Shown: piece after piece, positions 29,938 to 39,405 of the stretch | Position numbering within the stretch: position 1 is the stretch's first letter | How the letters are laid out: the number at the start of each line of letters is the position of its first letter | Source: Megaustenia siamemsis | Taxonomy: Eukaryota; Mollusca; Gastropoda; Stylommatophora; Ariophantidae | Direction of reading: 5' to 3' | Length of the DNA: 64,000 bases | Assembly (NCBI GenBank): GCA_032433765.1 | Contig: JAVIAB010000024.1 | Span: 12,855,959-12,919,958, forward strand | Made by a program: the position numbers and the translations under genes | Notes under the pieces: generated by a model | Database searches by the model: none | Seen by the model: only the letters and a program-made list of their open reading frames with translations | Told to the model about the DNA's origin: nothing

Positions 29938-30252
29938 TTAACAATTTCAAATATCCAAATTGTTTAAATGTTCAAATATCCAAATTGTTTAAAAGTTCAA
30001 ATATCCAAATTGTTTAAAAGGTCAAATATCCAATTGTTTAAAAGTTCAAATATCCAAATTGTTTAAAAGTTCAAATATCCAAATTGTTTAAAATTTCAAA
30101 TATCCAAATTGTTTAAAAGTTCAAATATCCAAATTGTTTAAAAGTTCAAATATCCAAATTGTTTAAAAGTACAAATATCCAAATTGTTCAAAAGTTCAAA
30201 TATCCAAATTGTTTAAAAATTCAAATATCCAAATTGTTTAAAAGTTCAAATT
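29938..30252 (+). repeat. 25-bp tandem array
   Basis: About twelve copies of a 25-bp unit, GTTTAAAAGTTCAAATATCC plus AAATT. It stops at a PLE end. Confidence 0.9.
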
Positions 30253-30370
30253 ATTGAAGCAACACGATGGTGTAAAAGAACCACAAAATGATATCAATCA
30301 GGTAAATCTATAACGAGACGTAACAAACTTCGACGTTTAGAGAAAGTCGTTATCAGGTACATACCAACTA
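30245..30370 (-). mobile_element. Penelope-like element end with hammerhead-like core
   Basis: The minus strand reads CTGATAA (30356-30350), a CGACTTTCTC hairpin-like stretch, then TAAACGTCG (30339-30331), GTAAATC-type sequence and GATATCATTTTGTGG. This is close to the layout CTGATGA-stem-GAAAC-GTCG of hammerhead ribozymes in PLE terminal repeats, with one change in each box. Repeat X lies directly upstream in the same orientation. Confidence 0.6.
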
Positions 30371-30374
30371 ATAT

Positions 30375-30558
30375 TAATTGCTACTGAGTTAGTGCTCTGT
30401 GCACACCGTGAGCTGTGTTTTTCTTCCGGTTCGTGTTTCGATATTGCGATTGATGACAATGAATCCTTCGATGAGATCAGTTTTAATTTGGGTGATTCTA
30501 CTGGCACGGGCGGTTGAGCTATTATGGATTTTAATTCGTGTGCAGTGATACCGGGGTG
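30375..30558 (-). repeat. Dispersed repeat X, copy 2
   Basis: The minus strand reads PGITAHELKSIIAQPPVPVE, open for over 70 codons, and ends CAQSTNSVAI just before the PLE end. It is the best-preserved frame of repeat X and shares the protein-like segments of the other copies. Confidence 0.65.
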
Positions 30559-30775
30559 TGATAACATTGCTGAGAGAGGCAAAAGCAGCAGGAGTCGGCT
30601 CCCTCAATGAGATAGAACTGCTTACACAGAACAGAGACAAATGGCGAGATTTGATAAAATATCTTTAAAAGAATTGAAAACTGCTAGAACAAAAATTCAG
30701 ATAAGAGAGGGAGTATCTTGGTCTACGCCCTATGGGCCGGCTACGGCTCGAAAGGTCAATAGAAGATACCGGAGA
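30557..30775 (+). mobile_element. LINE-H 3' end
   Basis: The frame reads LREAKAAGVGSLNEIELLTQ, NRDKWRDLIKYL, stop, followed by a conserved 3' UTR (GGGCCGGCTACGGCTCGAAA, GGTCAATAG). The same end occurs at 52125-52335 and inverted at 52500-52690. Confidence 0.75.
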
Positions 30776-30894
30776 CTTCGACTAACTATAGTTATAACCA
30801 AATATTATTTTAAAAATATAACACCGTTACTGGACTGTATAGATGACTGCTGGGCACTTGCCTAGTTCATTTACTCCGTATAGTCATCTATCTG

Positions 30895-31660
30895 TACAGT
30901 CATCTATACAAACGGATCTGTAATACGACACCAAAAGAGTACATGGACATGTACAGCACGCTCGGCAGAAAGAATAGTCAAGGAAGACAGTGGTGCATAC
31001 GTCATGACCGCGAGTAGCATGACGACGGAGGTTATGGCAGTGACCAAGGCATTTAAATGGTTAGAGTCACAAGACTACACCCATGGCTGCATACTGAGTG
31101 ATTCGATGAGCATGATAAGAAAAGTGGAGGCGGGATCTGTACGTATGCAATGGGTAGAGTCACAAGACTACGCCCATGGCTGCATACTGAGTTATTCGAT
31201 AAGCATGTTAATAAAAGGGGAGTCGGTATCTGCATGCATGCAATGGGTAGAGTCATTGCTAAAGTAAAAATACGTAAGGTCACCTTTGTTTACGTCCCAG
31301 AACATGCGGGAGAACAGGGAAATGAATGAGCAGACAGGTTGACTAACTGCGCTATTGAGGACGGTCAAACAATGGATCGGGCGGACATCATCAGTGTCCT
31401 CCGGGAAGTGAGAAGGACACAGGACTTCAACAACCATGAGTCCACGTCACTCCTTCGGATGAAAGAGGTGGTGTTTAAGATGAGCACAGAGAGAAACGAG
31501 AAACTTAGTGGGCGTGCAAGAAGACTAATCAACCATCACAGAAATGGAGTCGTCAGTCACTGGACACTGCGAGATTTGCTGAGAAGGGGATCTGAGAACT
31601 TATGGACATGTTCGGAGTGCAATGATGATGATGATGATGCAATGATAACTCAATAACTCA
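30895..31660 (+). mobile_element. RNase H-bearing LINE-I fragment with internal duplication
   Basis: Reads IYTNGSVIRHQKSTW (usual TDGS; D is N here), TTEVMAVTKAFKWLES (catalytic E), GCILSDSMSMI (catalytic D), a 31-residue in-frame repeat in which SDS becomes SYS, then VTFVYVPEHAGEQGNE, a TGA stop, and ADRLTNCAIEDG (H and final D region). The tail shows WTCSECNDDDD and an ATGATGATG microsatellite. RNase H would degrade the RNA template. The altered first Asp and the stop make it inactive. Confidence 0.8.
31062..31247 (+). repeat. 93-bp tandem duplication in the RNase H frame
   Basis: Two copies, 31062-31154 and 31155-31247, each encoding ESQDY.HGCILS.S.SM...E..S..MQWV. Exactly 31 codons, so the frame is kept. 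Confidence 0.85.
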
Positions 31661-31984
31661 ATAATTTAATATTTTTAAAAAGAGGAAAGGCAGGCAAGTA
31701 CAAATTTAACACGATGATATTCTTGTGTGAGACATTTTTATTATCAACTTGGATTCAAACGTAGCTTGACTCCATGCAATCAACCCAGCAGAAGAAAGAA
31801 TGGGTTCATGTTGATTAAAATTGTGATAAGTAATACCAGCAAAGAGCAGCACTAGCCCTCTCACGTTCAAATGTTGTAACCGTTTATGGTTGTTGTTGTT
31901 GTTGTTTGTTTATGGGACAAGTGGATACAAGCAGTAGCCCTTTGACTCCACGAGAAGGATTTCACCTTCATAACTGAAACTTCC
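31661..31984. other. Spacer
   Basis: Contains GCAGGCAAGTACAAAT at 31690 shared with 15295, and a GTTGTTGTTGTTGTTTG run near 31890. Nothing else. Confidence 0.4.
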
Positions 31985-33160
31985 GCGTCACAGGTTTAGT
32001 ATCTAAAGACAGAAATTCACCTCATGAAAATAGATTCCACTTCCAAGGCACAGATTTAGTATCTAAAGACAGAAATTCACCTCATGAAAATAGATTCCAC
32101 TTCCAAGGCACAGATTTAACATCTAAAGACATAATTAACCTCCACAACAGAGATTCCACTTCCAAGGCACAGATTTAGCATCTAAAGACATAATTAACCT
32201 CCACAACAGAGATTCCACTTCCAAGGCACAGATTTAACATCTAAAGACATAATTAACCTCCACAACAGAGATTCCACTTCCAAGGCACAGATTTAGCATC
32301 TAAAGACATAATTAACCTCCACAACAGAGATTCCACTTCCAAGGCACAGATTTAACATCTAAAGACATAATTAACCTCCACAACAGAGATTCCACTTCCA
32401 AGGCACAGATTTAGCATCTAAAGACATAATTAACCTCCACAACAGAGATTCCACTGCCAAGGCACAGATTTAGCATCTAAAGACATAATTAACCTCCACA
32501 ACAGAGATTTCACTTCCAAGGCACAGATTTAACATCTAAAGACAGAAATTCACCTCATGAAAATAGATTCCACTTCCAAGGCACAGATTTAACATCTAAA
32601 GACATAATTAACCTCCACAACAGAGATTCCACTTCCAAGGCACAGATTTAACATCTAAAGACAGAAATTCACCTCATGAAAATAGATTCCACTTCCAAGG
32701 CACAGATTTAACATCTAAAGACATAATTAACCTCCACAACAGAGATTCCACTTCCAAGGCACAGATTTAGCATCTAAAGACATAATTAACCTCCACAACA
32801 GAGATTCCACTGCCAAGGCACAGATTTAGCATCTAAAGACATAATTAACCTCCACAACAGAGATTCCACTTCCAAGGCACAGATTTAACATCTAAAGACA
32901 TAATTAACCTCCACAACAGAGATTCCACTTCCAAGGCACAGATTTAGCATCTAAAGACATAATTAACCCCCACAACAGAGATTCCACTTCCAAGGCACAG
33001 ATTTAGCATCTAAAACATAATTAACCCCCACAACAGAGATTCCACTTCCAAGGCACAGATTTAACATCTAATAAAAATAATTCACCCCCAACAACAGAGA
33101 TTATACTTCTACGGTACAGATTTAGTATCTAAAGACATAGTTTCCTCATCAAAATAGATT
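31985..33160 (+). repeat. 59-bp tandem array, about 20 copies
   Basis: The unit contains ATTCCACTTCCAAGGCACAG and TAAAGACATAATTAACCTCC. Two unit types alternate (ATTTAACATC and ATTTAGCATC), with a third type, AGAAATTCACCTCATGAAAA, recurring at 32020, 32545 and 32665, indicating higher-order structure. Edge copies at 33080-33160 are diverged. Confidence 0.9.
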
Positions 33161-33394
33161 AGACTTTGTCATCAGAGACGTAGAATCTAAAGACATAATC
33201 CACCTCCACAGCATCGATTACACAGAATCCTAACTGCAGGAGAATGTGTTTACCTCCACAAACTTGAATGTGTGTTAACAATCACACGGTTCGTAAATGT
33301 TTTCTTGACATTCCCGGCCTTTACTGAAGAAATGGTAGTACGTCTAATTTCAGGCTGTGGGACTTTTGCTGCCTAGAGGTTCTGCAATACCATT
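33161..33394. other. Spacer between array and LINE-A
   Basis: Nothing recognised beyond faint edge copies of the 59-bp unit. Confidence 0.4.
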
Positions 33395-33770
33395 ATAATC
33401 ATCATCATATGCCAAGCATGCTGGCGCAAGTGATCATGTCTCTCCACAACTTTCGATCTCGACAGTTATTTATCATTTATGTTGTTGACCTTCTGCCAAG
33501 CCATTCTCTTAAGCTGTCTGGTATATTTCTTATTGCTTTCCTCTTTCTTTTCGTCCCTCAATTTTCCCAGTTGTCAATATATATATTCCATCTGTTCCCT
33601 TCTCTTAACATGGTCAAAAATGATGCCTGTTTCTTCCCAATATTGGATATTAGCTCTCTTTTTGCTTTGGCGACTTATGTAACGTTTTCATAGCTTTTCT
33701 TAGCTGTCATTGTATTCTCAGCATTTGTTTGTAGAACCACATTTCTACAGCCTCCAGTGATTTTCTATTG
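33395..33770 (-). mobile_element. LINE-A 3' fragment
   Basis: The minus strand starts in the MWFYKQMLRIQ-like region, passes ISNIGKKQ, and ends with the WRDMITCASMLG-like end and ATGATGATGATTATAATG. Several frameshifts. Confidence 0.8.
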
Positions 33771-34132
33771 CTATATCAGGTCGTCAATATCGATAAGAGC
33801 CTCCACTACAGGGTCACACACAATACAGGATACATTGATCCTAGCTGTTGTTAGCCAGCATGTTTTGACCCAGGCTCAATACCAATTATTCCATATCAGT
33901 AAATGCCACCACTGTGAGAAACACGACGACTGTTAGCCAGCATGTTTTTTTTTTTCTAATGCAGATTGTTGTAGGTATAGATAATTGAAGGCCCCGGTAT
34001 CACTGCAAACGAATTAAAATCCATAACTGCTCAATCGCACCTGCCAGTGGAATCATCCGAATTAGCATCTCATCGCATGGAAGGATCCAAAAAAGGAAAG
34101 ACAGCTGCAGCCTTCATCATAGAAGTTACAGC

Positions 34133-34230
34133 ACGCGTTAAAAGACGCGTTAAAAGACGCGTTAAAAGACGCGTTAAAAGACGCGTTAAAAGACGCGTTA
34201 AAAGACGCGTTAAAAGACGCGTTAAAAAGT
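34133..34230 (+). repeat. 12-bp minisatellite CGCGTTAAAAGA, eight copies
   Basis: Perfect repeats of CGCGTTAAAAGA, giving R-V-K-R in the repeat-X frame. Other repeat-X copies carry a single CACGYCAAAAGACA at this place. Confidence 0.9.
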
Positions 34231-34309
34231 AACCGTGTCGAAAGTGAACTCAGACAATCTGTCTTTCGTCATACGATATCATCATTGATATTAAACAATC
34301 GGAATATCG

Positions 34310-34571
34310 GGAGCCGCGATAGCTCAGTGGTTAGTCAACTGGACTACAAAGGACAAGAGGTAGGGTTCGATCCCAACCGACGGTTTCCGGGTTCACCCAG
34401 CCTTAAATGGGTACCGGATTTTTTTTCTGGGAAGGTAACGCAGCACGGGCGTAATACCGACCACATTACCCCAAAAATCATGTGCTGAAGGTCTGTAAAA
34501 GATAGGGACACTAACACCATATTCCCTATAGGCCACTTGGCGTGACGGGGGTACTTTACTTACTTTTTTTT
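34310..34571 (+). mobile_element. SINE-A, full length with target-site duplication
   Basis: The tRNA-like head has A box TAGCTCAGTGG (34320-34330) and B box GGTTCGATCC (34364-34373); the body has GTAATACCGACCACATTACC and GCCACTTGGCGTGACGGGGG, with a T-rich end. The flanks are ACAATCGGAATATCG (34295-34309) and ACAATCAGAATATCG (34572-34586). Repeat-X copies at 20520 and 59880 show the empty site. RNA polymerase III would transcribe such an element. Confidence 0.9.
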
Positions 34572-34769
34572 ACAATCAGAATATCGAATCGCAATCCGGA
34601 TGAAATACAATACACAGCTCACGGTGTGCACAGAGCACTAAACTCAGTAGCTCCATCAGCAAGCCGAACTTGGAATATGAAGAAACTACAACAAGGAACA
34701 CTTTTCAGACTGAGCCTCAACGGTTCCGGCCGCCTATTCGCCACATTAATCAGAAGTAATTACGTTGTG

Positions 34770-35205
34770 ATAAATAGCATCTTCATACCAACTTTGTGCT
34801 ATGAAAGTCAAACATGGACCCTTTCTAAATCACATTTAGAAAGATCGACACATGTGAGATGCGTTGCTTGAGAAAAGTAACAAACAACACAAGAAGAGAT
34901 AGAATACCAAATGAAAACATAAGAAAAGTAGTAGGAACAAAACCCTGCCAAAAATATATAGAACAACAACAACTTAAATGGTTTGGCCACCTGGTCAGAA
35001 TGAATCCTCACCAATCACCAGCAAGGGCGTTCTTCTCGAGAATGTATGGAAAAAGACCCAGAAGAAGATGGATAGATGCAGTGACAGAGTCATGTAACAA
35101 CAAAGGAAAATCACTAATTCAGACAATTCGAAGCACAAGAACGACAAATAATATAACCACGACACCTTTTATGTATCAGTGAAAAGAGTAAAGAAGAAAG
35201 TAGAA
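34770..35205 (+). mobile_element. LINE-D C-terminal fragment
   Basis: Reads INSIFIPTLCYESQTWTLSK (post-RT region), a frameshift, MRCLRKVTNNTRRDRIPNEN, QQQLKWFGHLVRMNPHQSPA and RRRWIDAVTESCNNKGKSLI. The WFGHLVRM motif is typical of RTE-like C-termini. Upstream RT is missing; repeat X directly precedes it. Confidence 0.8.
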
Positions 35206-36082
35206 GAGGAATTACGTTGTGATATGTATGCTTGTGAATAACTACCCTCTCAGTCTTAAGAGACACGGACACATGTCTAACTTCTTTATTTCCATTTTCT
35301 TAAGGTGGGTTTTTTCAAGAGGTGGTGCTGGGTTGGAGAAAACCACAATATCAAGACATACTTCCTTAAACGTGTGTAGTAAAGGCGTATTGATTTGTCT
35401 AGTTTCTGTTGACAAGTTGAATTACCTTTCCATGAGCTTCTTGTGTTGCCCAAATTTTGAATTCGATTGATGTTACAGGATCGCAACAAGATTATCTGAT
35501 CTTGCGTTTTGTTACAGTAGGAAAGCTAGCTCGTATCCTGGAGCTTTTTATTTATTCCAAAAACAGAAACGATTTAAGTTAAGAGCTGAGCTTTCGTTTC
35601 AGAAATATATTCGGCAAGACTCGTCAAAGATGTCAATCGTCCGTAGTTTGGCCAGAAGGGCAATATAAGACCGCAACTCCTAGACAACACGTTTGGTGTT
35701 TTCTTCTAACACCATTAAGTTGTTATCATACAATTTGTGTTTTCTCTATTCTCTCTTCCAACAACATTACAGCAGGCATATATATTTACGTTTATTTCAG
35801 CACGAGCCAATGTAATTGTTTTCTATTGTGGCCATTAATTGATGTTTCCCAGGGGTCTACAGAACTGAGAGCGTTATCTAATCCGATATCTGTTCGCGAG
35901 CATTATAATAATTCTCATCTAATCTTGCAGCATTTCTATTGTTTATTAACGAGATCATAAAGGAAATTAGCAACATTTGAACCAAAAAATAATATAAGCT
36001 AACTATGGCTTGTCCTTAATAAACGTATTTATGTAGAAAACGTGACCAGAAGAAGAACAACATGTTGAAACCCCCGGTGTGA
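35206..36082. other. Spacer, largely unique
   Basis: AT-rich with no convincing exon or RNA. The open minus-strand stretch at 35286-35489 has no recognisable domain. Confidence 0.4.
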
Positions 36083-36525
36083 GAAATAAACGTTAGTAGC
36101 TGTCATCTCAACTCTACCACGTAATTAAAGAGTGAGTCATGAAGACAATGTTGAACAAAGTACTAGGCTGGGTCCTAGAATAAACGTTAGTAGCAGTCAT
36201 CTCAACTCTACCACGTAATTAAAGAGTGAGTCATGAAGACAATGTTGAACACAGTGTTAGGTTGGGCCCTAGAATAAACGTTAGTAGCTGTCATCTCAAC
36301 TCTACCACGTAATTAAAGAGTGAGTCATGAAGACAATGTTGAACACAGTACTATGCTGGGCCCTAGAATAAACGTTAGTAGCTGTCACCTCAACTCTACC
36401 ACGTAATTAAAGAGTGAGTCATGAAGACAATGTTGAACAAAGTGTTAGGTTGGGCCCTAGAATAAACGTTAGTAGCTGTCACCTCAACTCTACCACGTAA
36501 TTAAAGAGTGAGTCATGAATAGACT
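36083..36525 (+). repeat. 94-bp tandem array, five copies
   Basis: The unit contains AATAAACGTTAGTAGCTGTC and AATTAAAGAGTGAGTCATGA, with AATAAA in every unit. The last copy is truncated. Confidence 0.9.
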
Positions 36526-36769
36526 ACTGAACAAACTCAGTGCTAGGCCAGACTCAAGATCAGCACTTGTCTCCTAAAGTAACATTGATATTGCATGACT
36601 TCTAATTCGCCATAGATGATTATGAAGTTTAGTAACAATTTCAAATAATTTTAATAACTTTATGGACACGTGTTTATATTACACGGACTGTAATAATTTA
36701 CAATGTGAACACAGCATATGTACACATATCCACTTTTAAAAAAAATGATTATGTATGTATTAGAAACAA
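36526..36769. other. AT-rich spacer
   Basis: Nothing recognised. Confidence 0.4.
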
Positions 36770-37227
36770 GACAAAAAGAGTTCTTAAATGTTATGTAGAG
36801 CCAGTCTTAACATATGGATGTGAATCATGAACAATAGGACAACAGACAAGAAAATCACTGGAGTCTGTAGAAATGGGGTTTTACAGAACAATGTTGAGAA
36901 TACCATGAACAGTTAAGAAGAGTAATGAAAATGTTCTGAAAGTGGTCAAAGCAAAAAAGAGAGCTAATTTGTAATATTAGTAAGAAACAATCATCATTCT
37001 TTGGCCATGCAATGAGAAGACAACATGTGGGATATATTGTAACAACTGGGAAAATTGAGGGACGAAGAGATAGAGGGAAGCAAAGAGAAAAGAATAACAG
37101 ACAGCTTAAGAGAATGGCTTGGCAGAAGGTCAACAACAGAAATGATAAATAGCTGCCGAGATCGAAAGTTGTGGAGAGACATGATCACCTACGCCAGCAG
37201 GCCCGGTACTTGATGATGATGATGATA
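36770..37227 (+). mobile_element. LINE-A 3' half
   Basis: Contains the post-RT YGCES.T-like region, SNENVLKVVKAKKRAN in a shifted frame, YIVTTGKIEGRRDRGKQREK, and ends in TGATGATGATGATG. It keeps the unexpanded AAGAG...AAAG and CAACTGG-type spacing. It abuts a LINE-C copy of opposite strand. Confidence 0.85.
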
Positions 37228-37450
37228 TTTTTCATGGCATTAAAATTACTTTTTACCATTGCTATTCTTTTGTTCATTTTAGTTTTAAATTTTCCATCAC
37301 TGGTTATAGTATGTCCATGGTAGTTGTAGTTCTGAACTGTCTCCAGGTCTATTTCTTCAACTTTAATATCCACTTATAGATTTTGAGTATATCTTTGTTT
37401 ATGACCATAGTTTTAGACTGTTTTTTCATGCCTAATCCAACTTTTGTGCT
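37228..37450 (-). mobile_element. LINE-C RT-thumb fragment
   Basis: The minus strand reads VDIKVEEIDLETVQNYNYHG and HTITSDGKFKTKMNKRIAM. It is joined directly to the LINE-A tail, with no spacer. Confidence 0.75.
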
Positions 37451-37547
37451 TGAAAAGAGAAAGGTCGTCTAAAATGAAACCTGCGGAAAAGATTCTTATT
37501 TTAAGATCAGAATAGGACACTTATTATTCTTGTCGGGTAATAAGATG

Positions 37548-37725
37548 GAGATTGTTGAAGACGAAGAGATAGAGGGAAGCAAAGAGAAAAGATACCAGAC
37601 AGTTTAAGAGAATGGCTTGGCAGAAGGTCAACAACAGAAATGATAAGTAACTGTCGTGGTCTAAAGTTGTGGAGAGACATCATCACCTACGCTAGTGGGC
37701 TTGGTACTTGATGAGGATGATGAGT
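37548..37725 (+). mobile_element. LINE-A 3' end fragment
   Basis: DEEIEGSKEKRYQTV reading, the native EGRRDRGKQREKIPDS in frame terms, and the TTGATGAGGATGATG tail. Confidence 0.7.
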
Positions 37726-38350
37726 TAGTTGGTATTTTTTATTTGTATTTTTATTTATTGCCAGGTTATCGCTTTTATTTATTTGTTTCTTTAGTTCTCG
37801 TTGGTAGTGTCTACGTTAGTCATTTGGAATGTTGATTCACAGCTTGATTCATTTTTTCTGTTATTTGAAAGGTTGGATGGCTTGTTAACTTTTTACGTAC
37901 TTAAAAGTTTTACAAATATATGTAATTGGGCGTGTTCGCCTATATGTATCTGTGTATAAAAGTGTGATTGCTCTCTTTATGTTGCCAACACGACACGTTT
38001 TTACAACGTCATCACATTCTGTCCTGACTAGAACTGGCATGCGCAGAAGATGTTAGTGGGCGGGTCATACTAGGTTAGGAGGTATTTAAGGTTCAGGTGA
38101 TCTAATTTCAGGCGTAATTTACGGTCAGTACAACACGCATCTAGATAATAGTGTCTCCACAGGGTCGGTATGTACATTTGTAATAAATATGTTGATTTGT
38201 CCCTGGTGTGTATTGTATTGGTGTTTGAGGATATTATAATTGTTCGTCACTGCTTTTGTGTTATTTTCTCTTTAAATCGCCTGTACGTAAAGACATATTC
38301 ATGTATATCTATAATTCTAATTATTACAGAGCGACTAGAGACTAATTTAG
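37726..38350. promoter_or_regulatory. Spacer with a promoter-like patch
   Basis: 37950-38170 has TATAAAAG (37958), a GC box-like GGGCGGG (38051), and TATTTAAGG (38088) followed by mixed-base sequence. No downstream exon is evident. It may be a relic of a mobile-element promoter. Confidence 0.25.
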
Positions 38351-38351
38351 C

Positions 38352-38406
<55 letters not shown>

Positions 38407-39110
38407 TATCATCGAGTGCCATCTCCGCAACGAAGGTTGGCTACCATGGAGCGTCATTCCACTCTGTCTCTTGCTTTGATGGTGCAGGTTGTTATAGGCT
38501 GACTTGTCCATCTTTTGATGTTACTCACCCATGTTAGTCTTGGTCTGCCTCTGCCTCTTTACCTTGTATTTTCCCCTCCAGGATTACGTTTAGTAGGCTG
38601 TTGTGTCTTTTAACATGGCCCAAAAATCGCATTTGTTTTGTTTGAATTGTATTTAGTAGTTCTCTTTTTATTTTTAGTTGTTTTAAGACTTCATCGTTTT
38701 TCTTTTCTTTACATCCAAGTCTGCATATTCTTCTATAAATCCACATTTCGAAAGCCTCAATTATCTGTTCTATTTTCTTGTCTAATGTCATGTTTCTGCA
38801 CCATATAGGAATGTTGAGAAGATATAACATTTTGCTATTCTTACTTTTAGCCCTGGTGTTATTTTTTTTCATGTTAGTATATTTTTTCTTGGCATTAATA
38901 TTACCTTTTTGCCATTTCTTTTCTTTTGTTTATTTCAGTTTTACATTTCCCATCACTGGTTATAGTATGTCCAAGGTAGTTGTAGATCTGAACTGTCTCC
39001 AGGTCTATTCCTTCAATTTTGATATCCACTTGTAGTTTTGATTACTTTCTTTGTTTATGATCATAGTTTTAGTCTTTTTGATATTAATATCTAATCCATA
39101 TTTCTTGCCA
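38351..39110 (-). mobile_element. LINE-C 3' half with long (ATG)n tail
   Basis: On the minus strand from right: KKYGLDINIKKTKTMIINKE, VDIKIEGIDLETVQIYNYLG, KNSKMLYLLNIPIWC, MTLDKKIEQIIEAFEMWIYR, KQMRFLGHVKRHNSLLN and the VANLRCGDGT end, then about 20 ATG units (CAT on the plus strand, 38351-38412). Stops interrupt it. The sequence breaks off at 39110, 300 bp from the 27-bp satellite. Confidence 0.85.
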
Positions 39111-39405
39111 CAATTTAGTTAGTGTTATCGGCTAACTCCAGATTGCAATGAGACGATCAGAGATTTTGCTGACTCCCCTCCCCTATTCTGGGGTGTGTAA
39201 TGGTTACCTGTGGAAGTGAATGATAAGGGTTGCATGCTCGTGTATAGTCTCCCCTTGATGCCAAGGTGAAGGTCTTTTTAACTCTTGAAAGACAAATAAT
39301 TTATTTGAAAATAGCTGCAACGACATGTGCCTATTTTAGTGGAAGCCCATAAGTCCACTTCAGACGATCAGATGGCCCACTGTTGCGAAGTTCTTTAAAA
39401 AGATT
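39111..39405. other. Left flank of the 27-bp satellite
   Basis: Unique-looking sequence (ACTCCCCTCCCCTATTCTGG and so on); no coding or repeat signal. Confidence 0.4.

Larger units (their letters stand above)
33985..34765 (+). repeat. Dispersed repeat X, copy 3, with SINE and minisatellite inside
   Basis: Repeat X as at 20284, interrupted by a 12-bp array (34133-34230) and by a SINE-A insertion (34310-34571). After the SINE it reads AHGVHRALNSVAPSASRTWN and LFRLSLNGSGRLFATLIRSN, the best view of its C-terminal half. The function is not recognised. Confidence 0.75.

Noticed and set aside
31985..33160. CRISPR-like array
   Set aside because: The units are contiguous with no unique spacers, and the context is an animal genome.
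34310..34390. A tRNA gene with good A and B boxes
   Set aside because: The same head recurs with a common body at several sites and this copy has a target-site duplication, so it is a SINE. The acceptor stem does not pair.
38351..38412. Poly-histidine coding segment (H run) on the plus strand
   Set aside because: It is the (ATG)n tail of a minus-strand LINE-C read in antisense.
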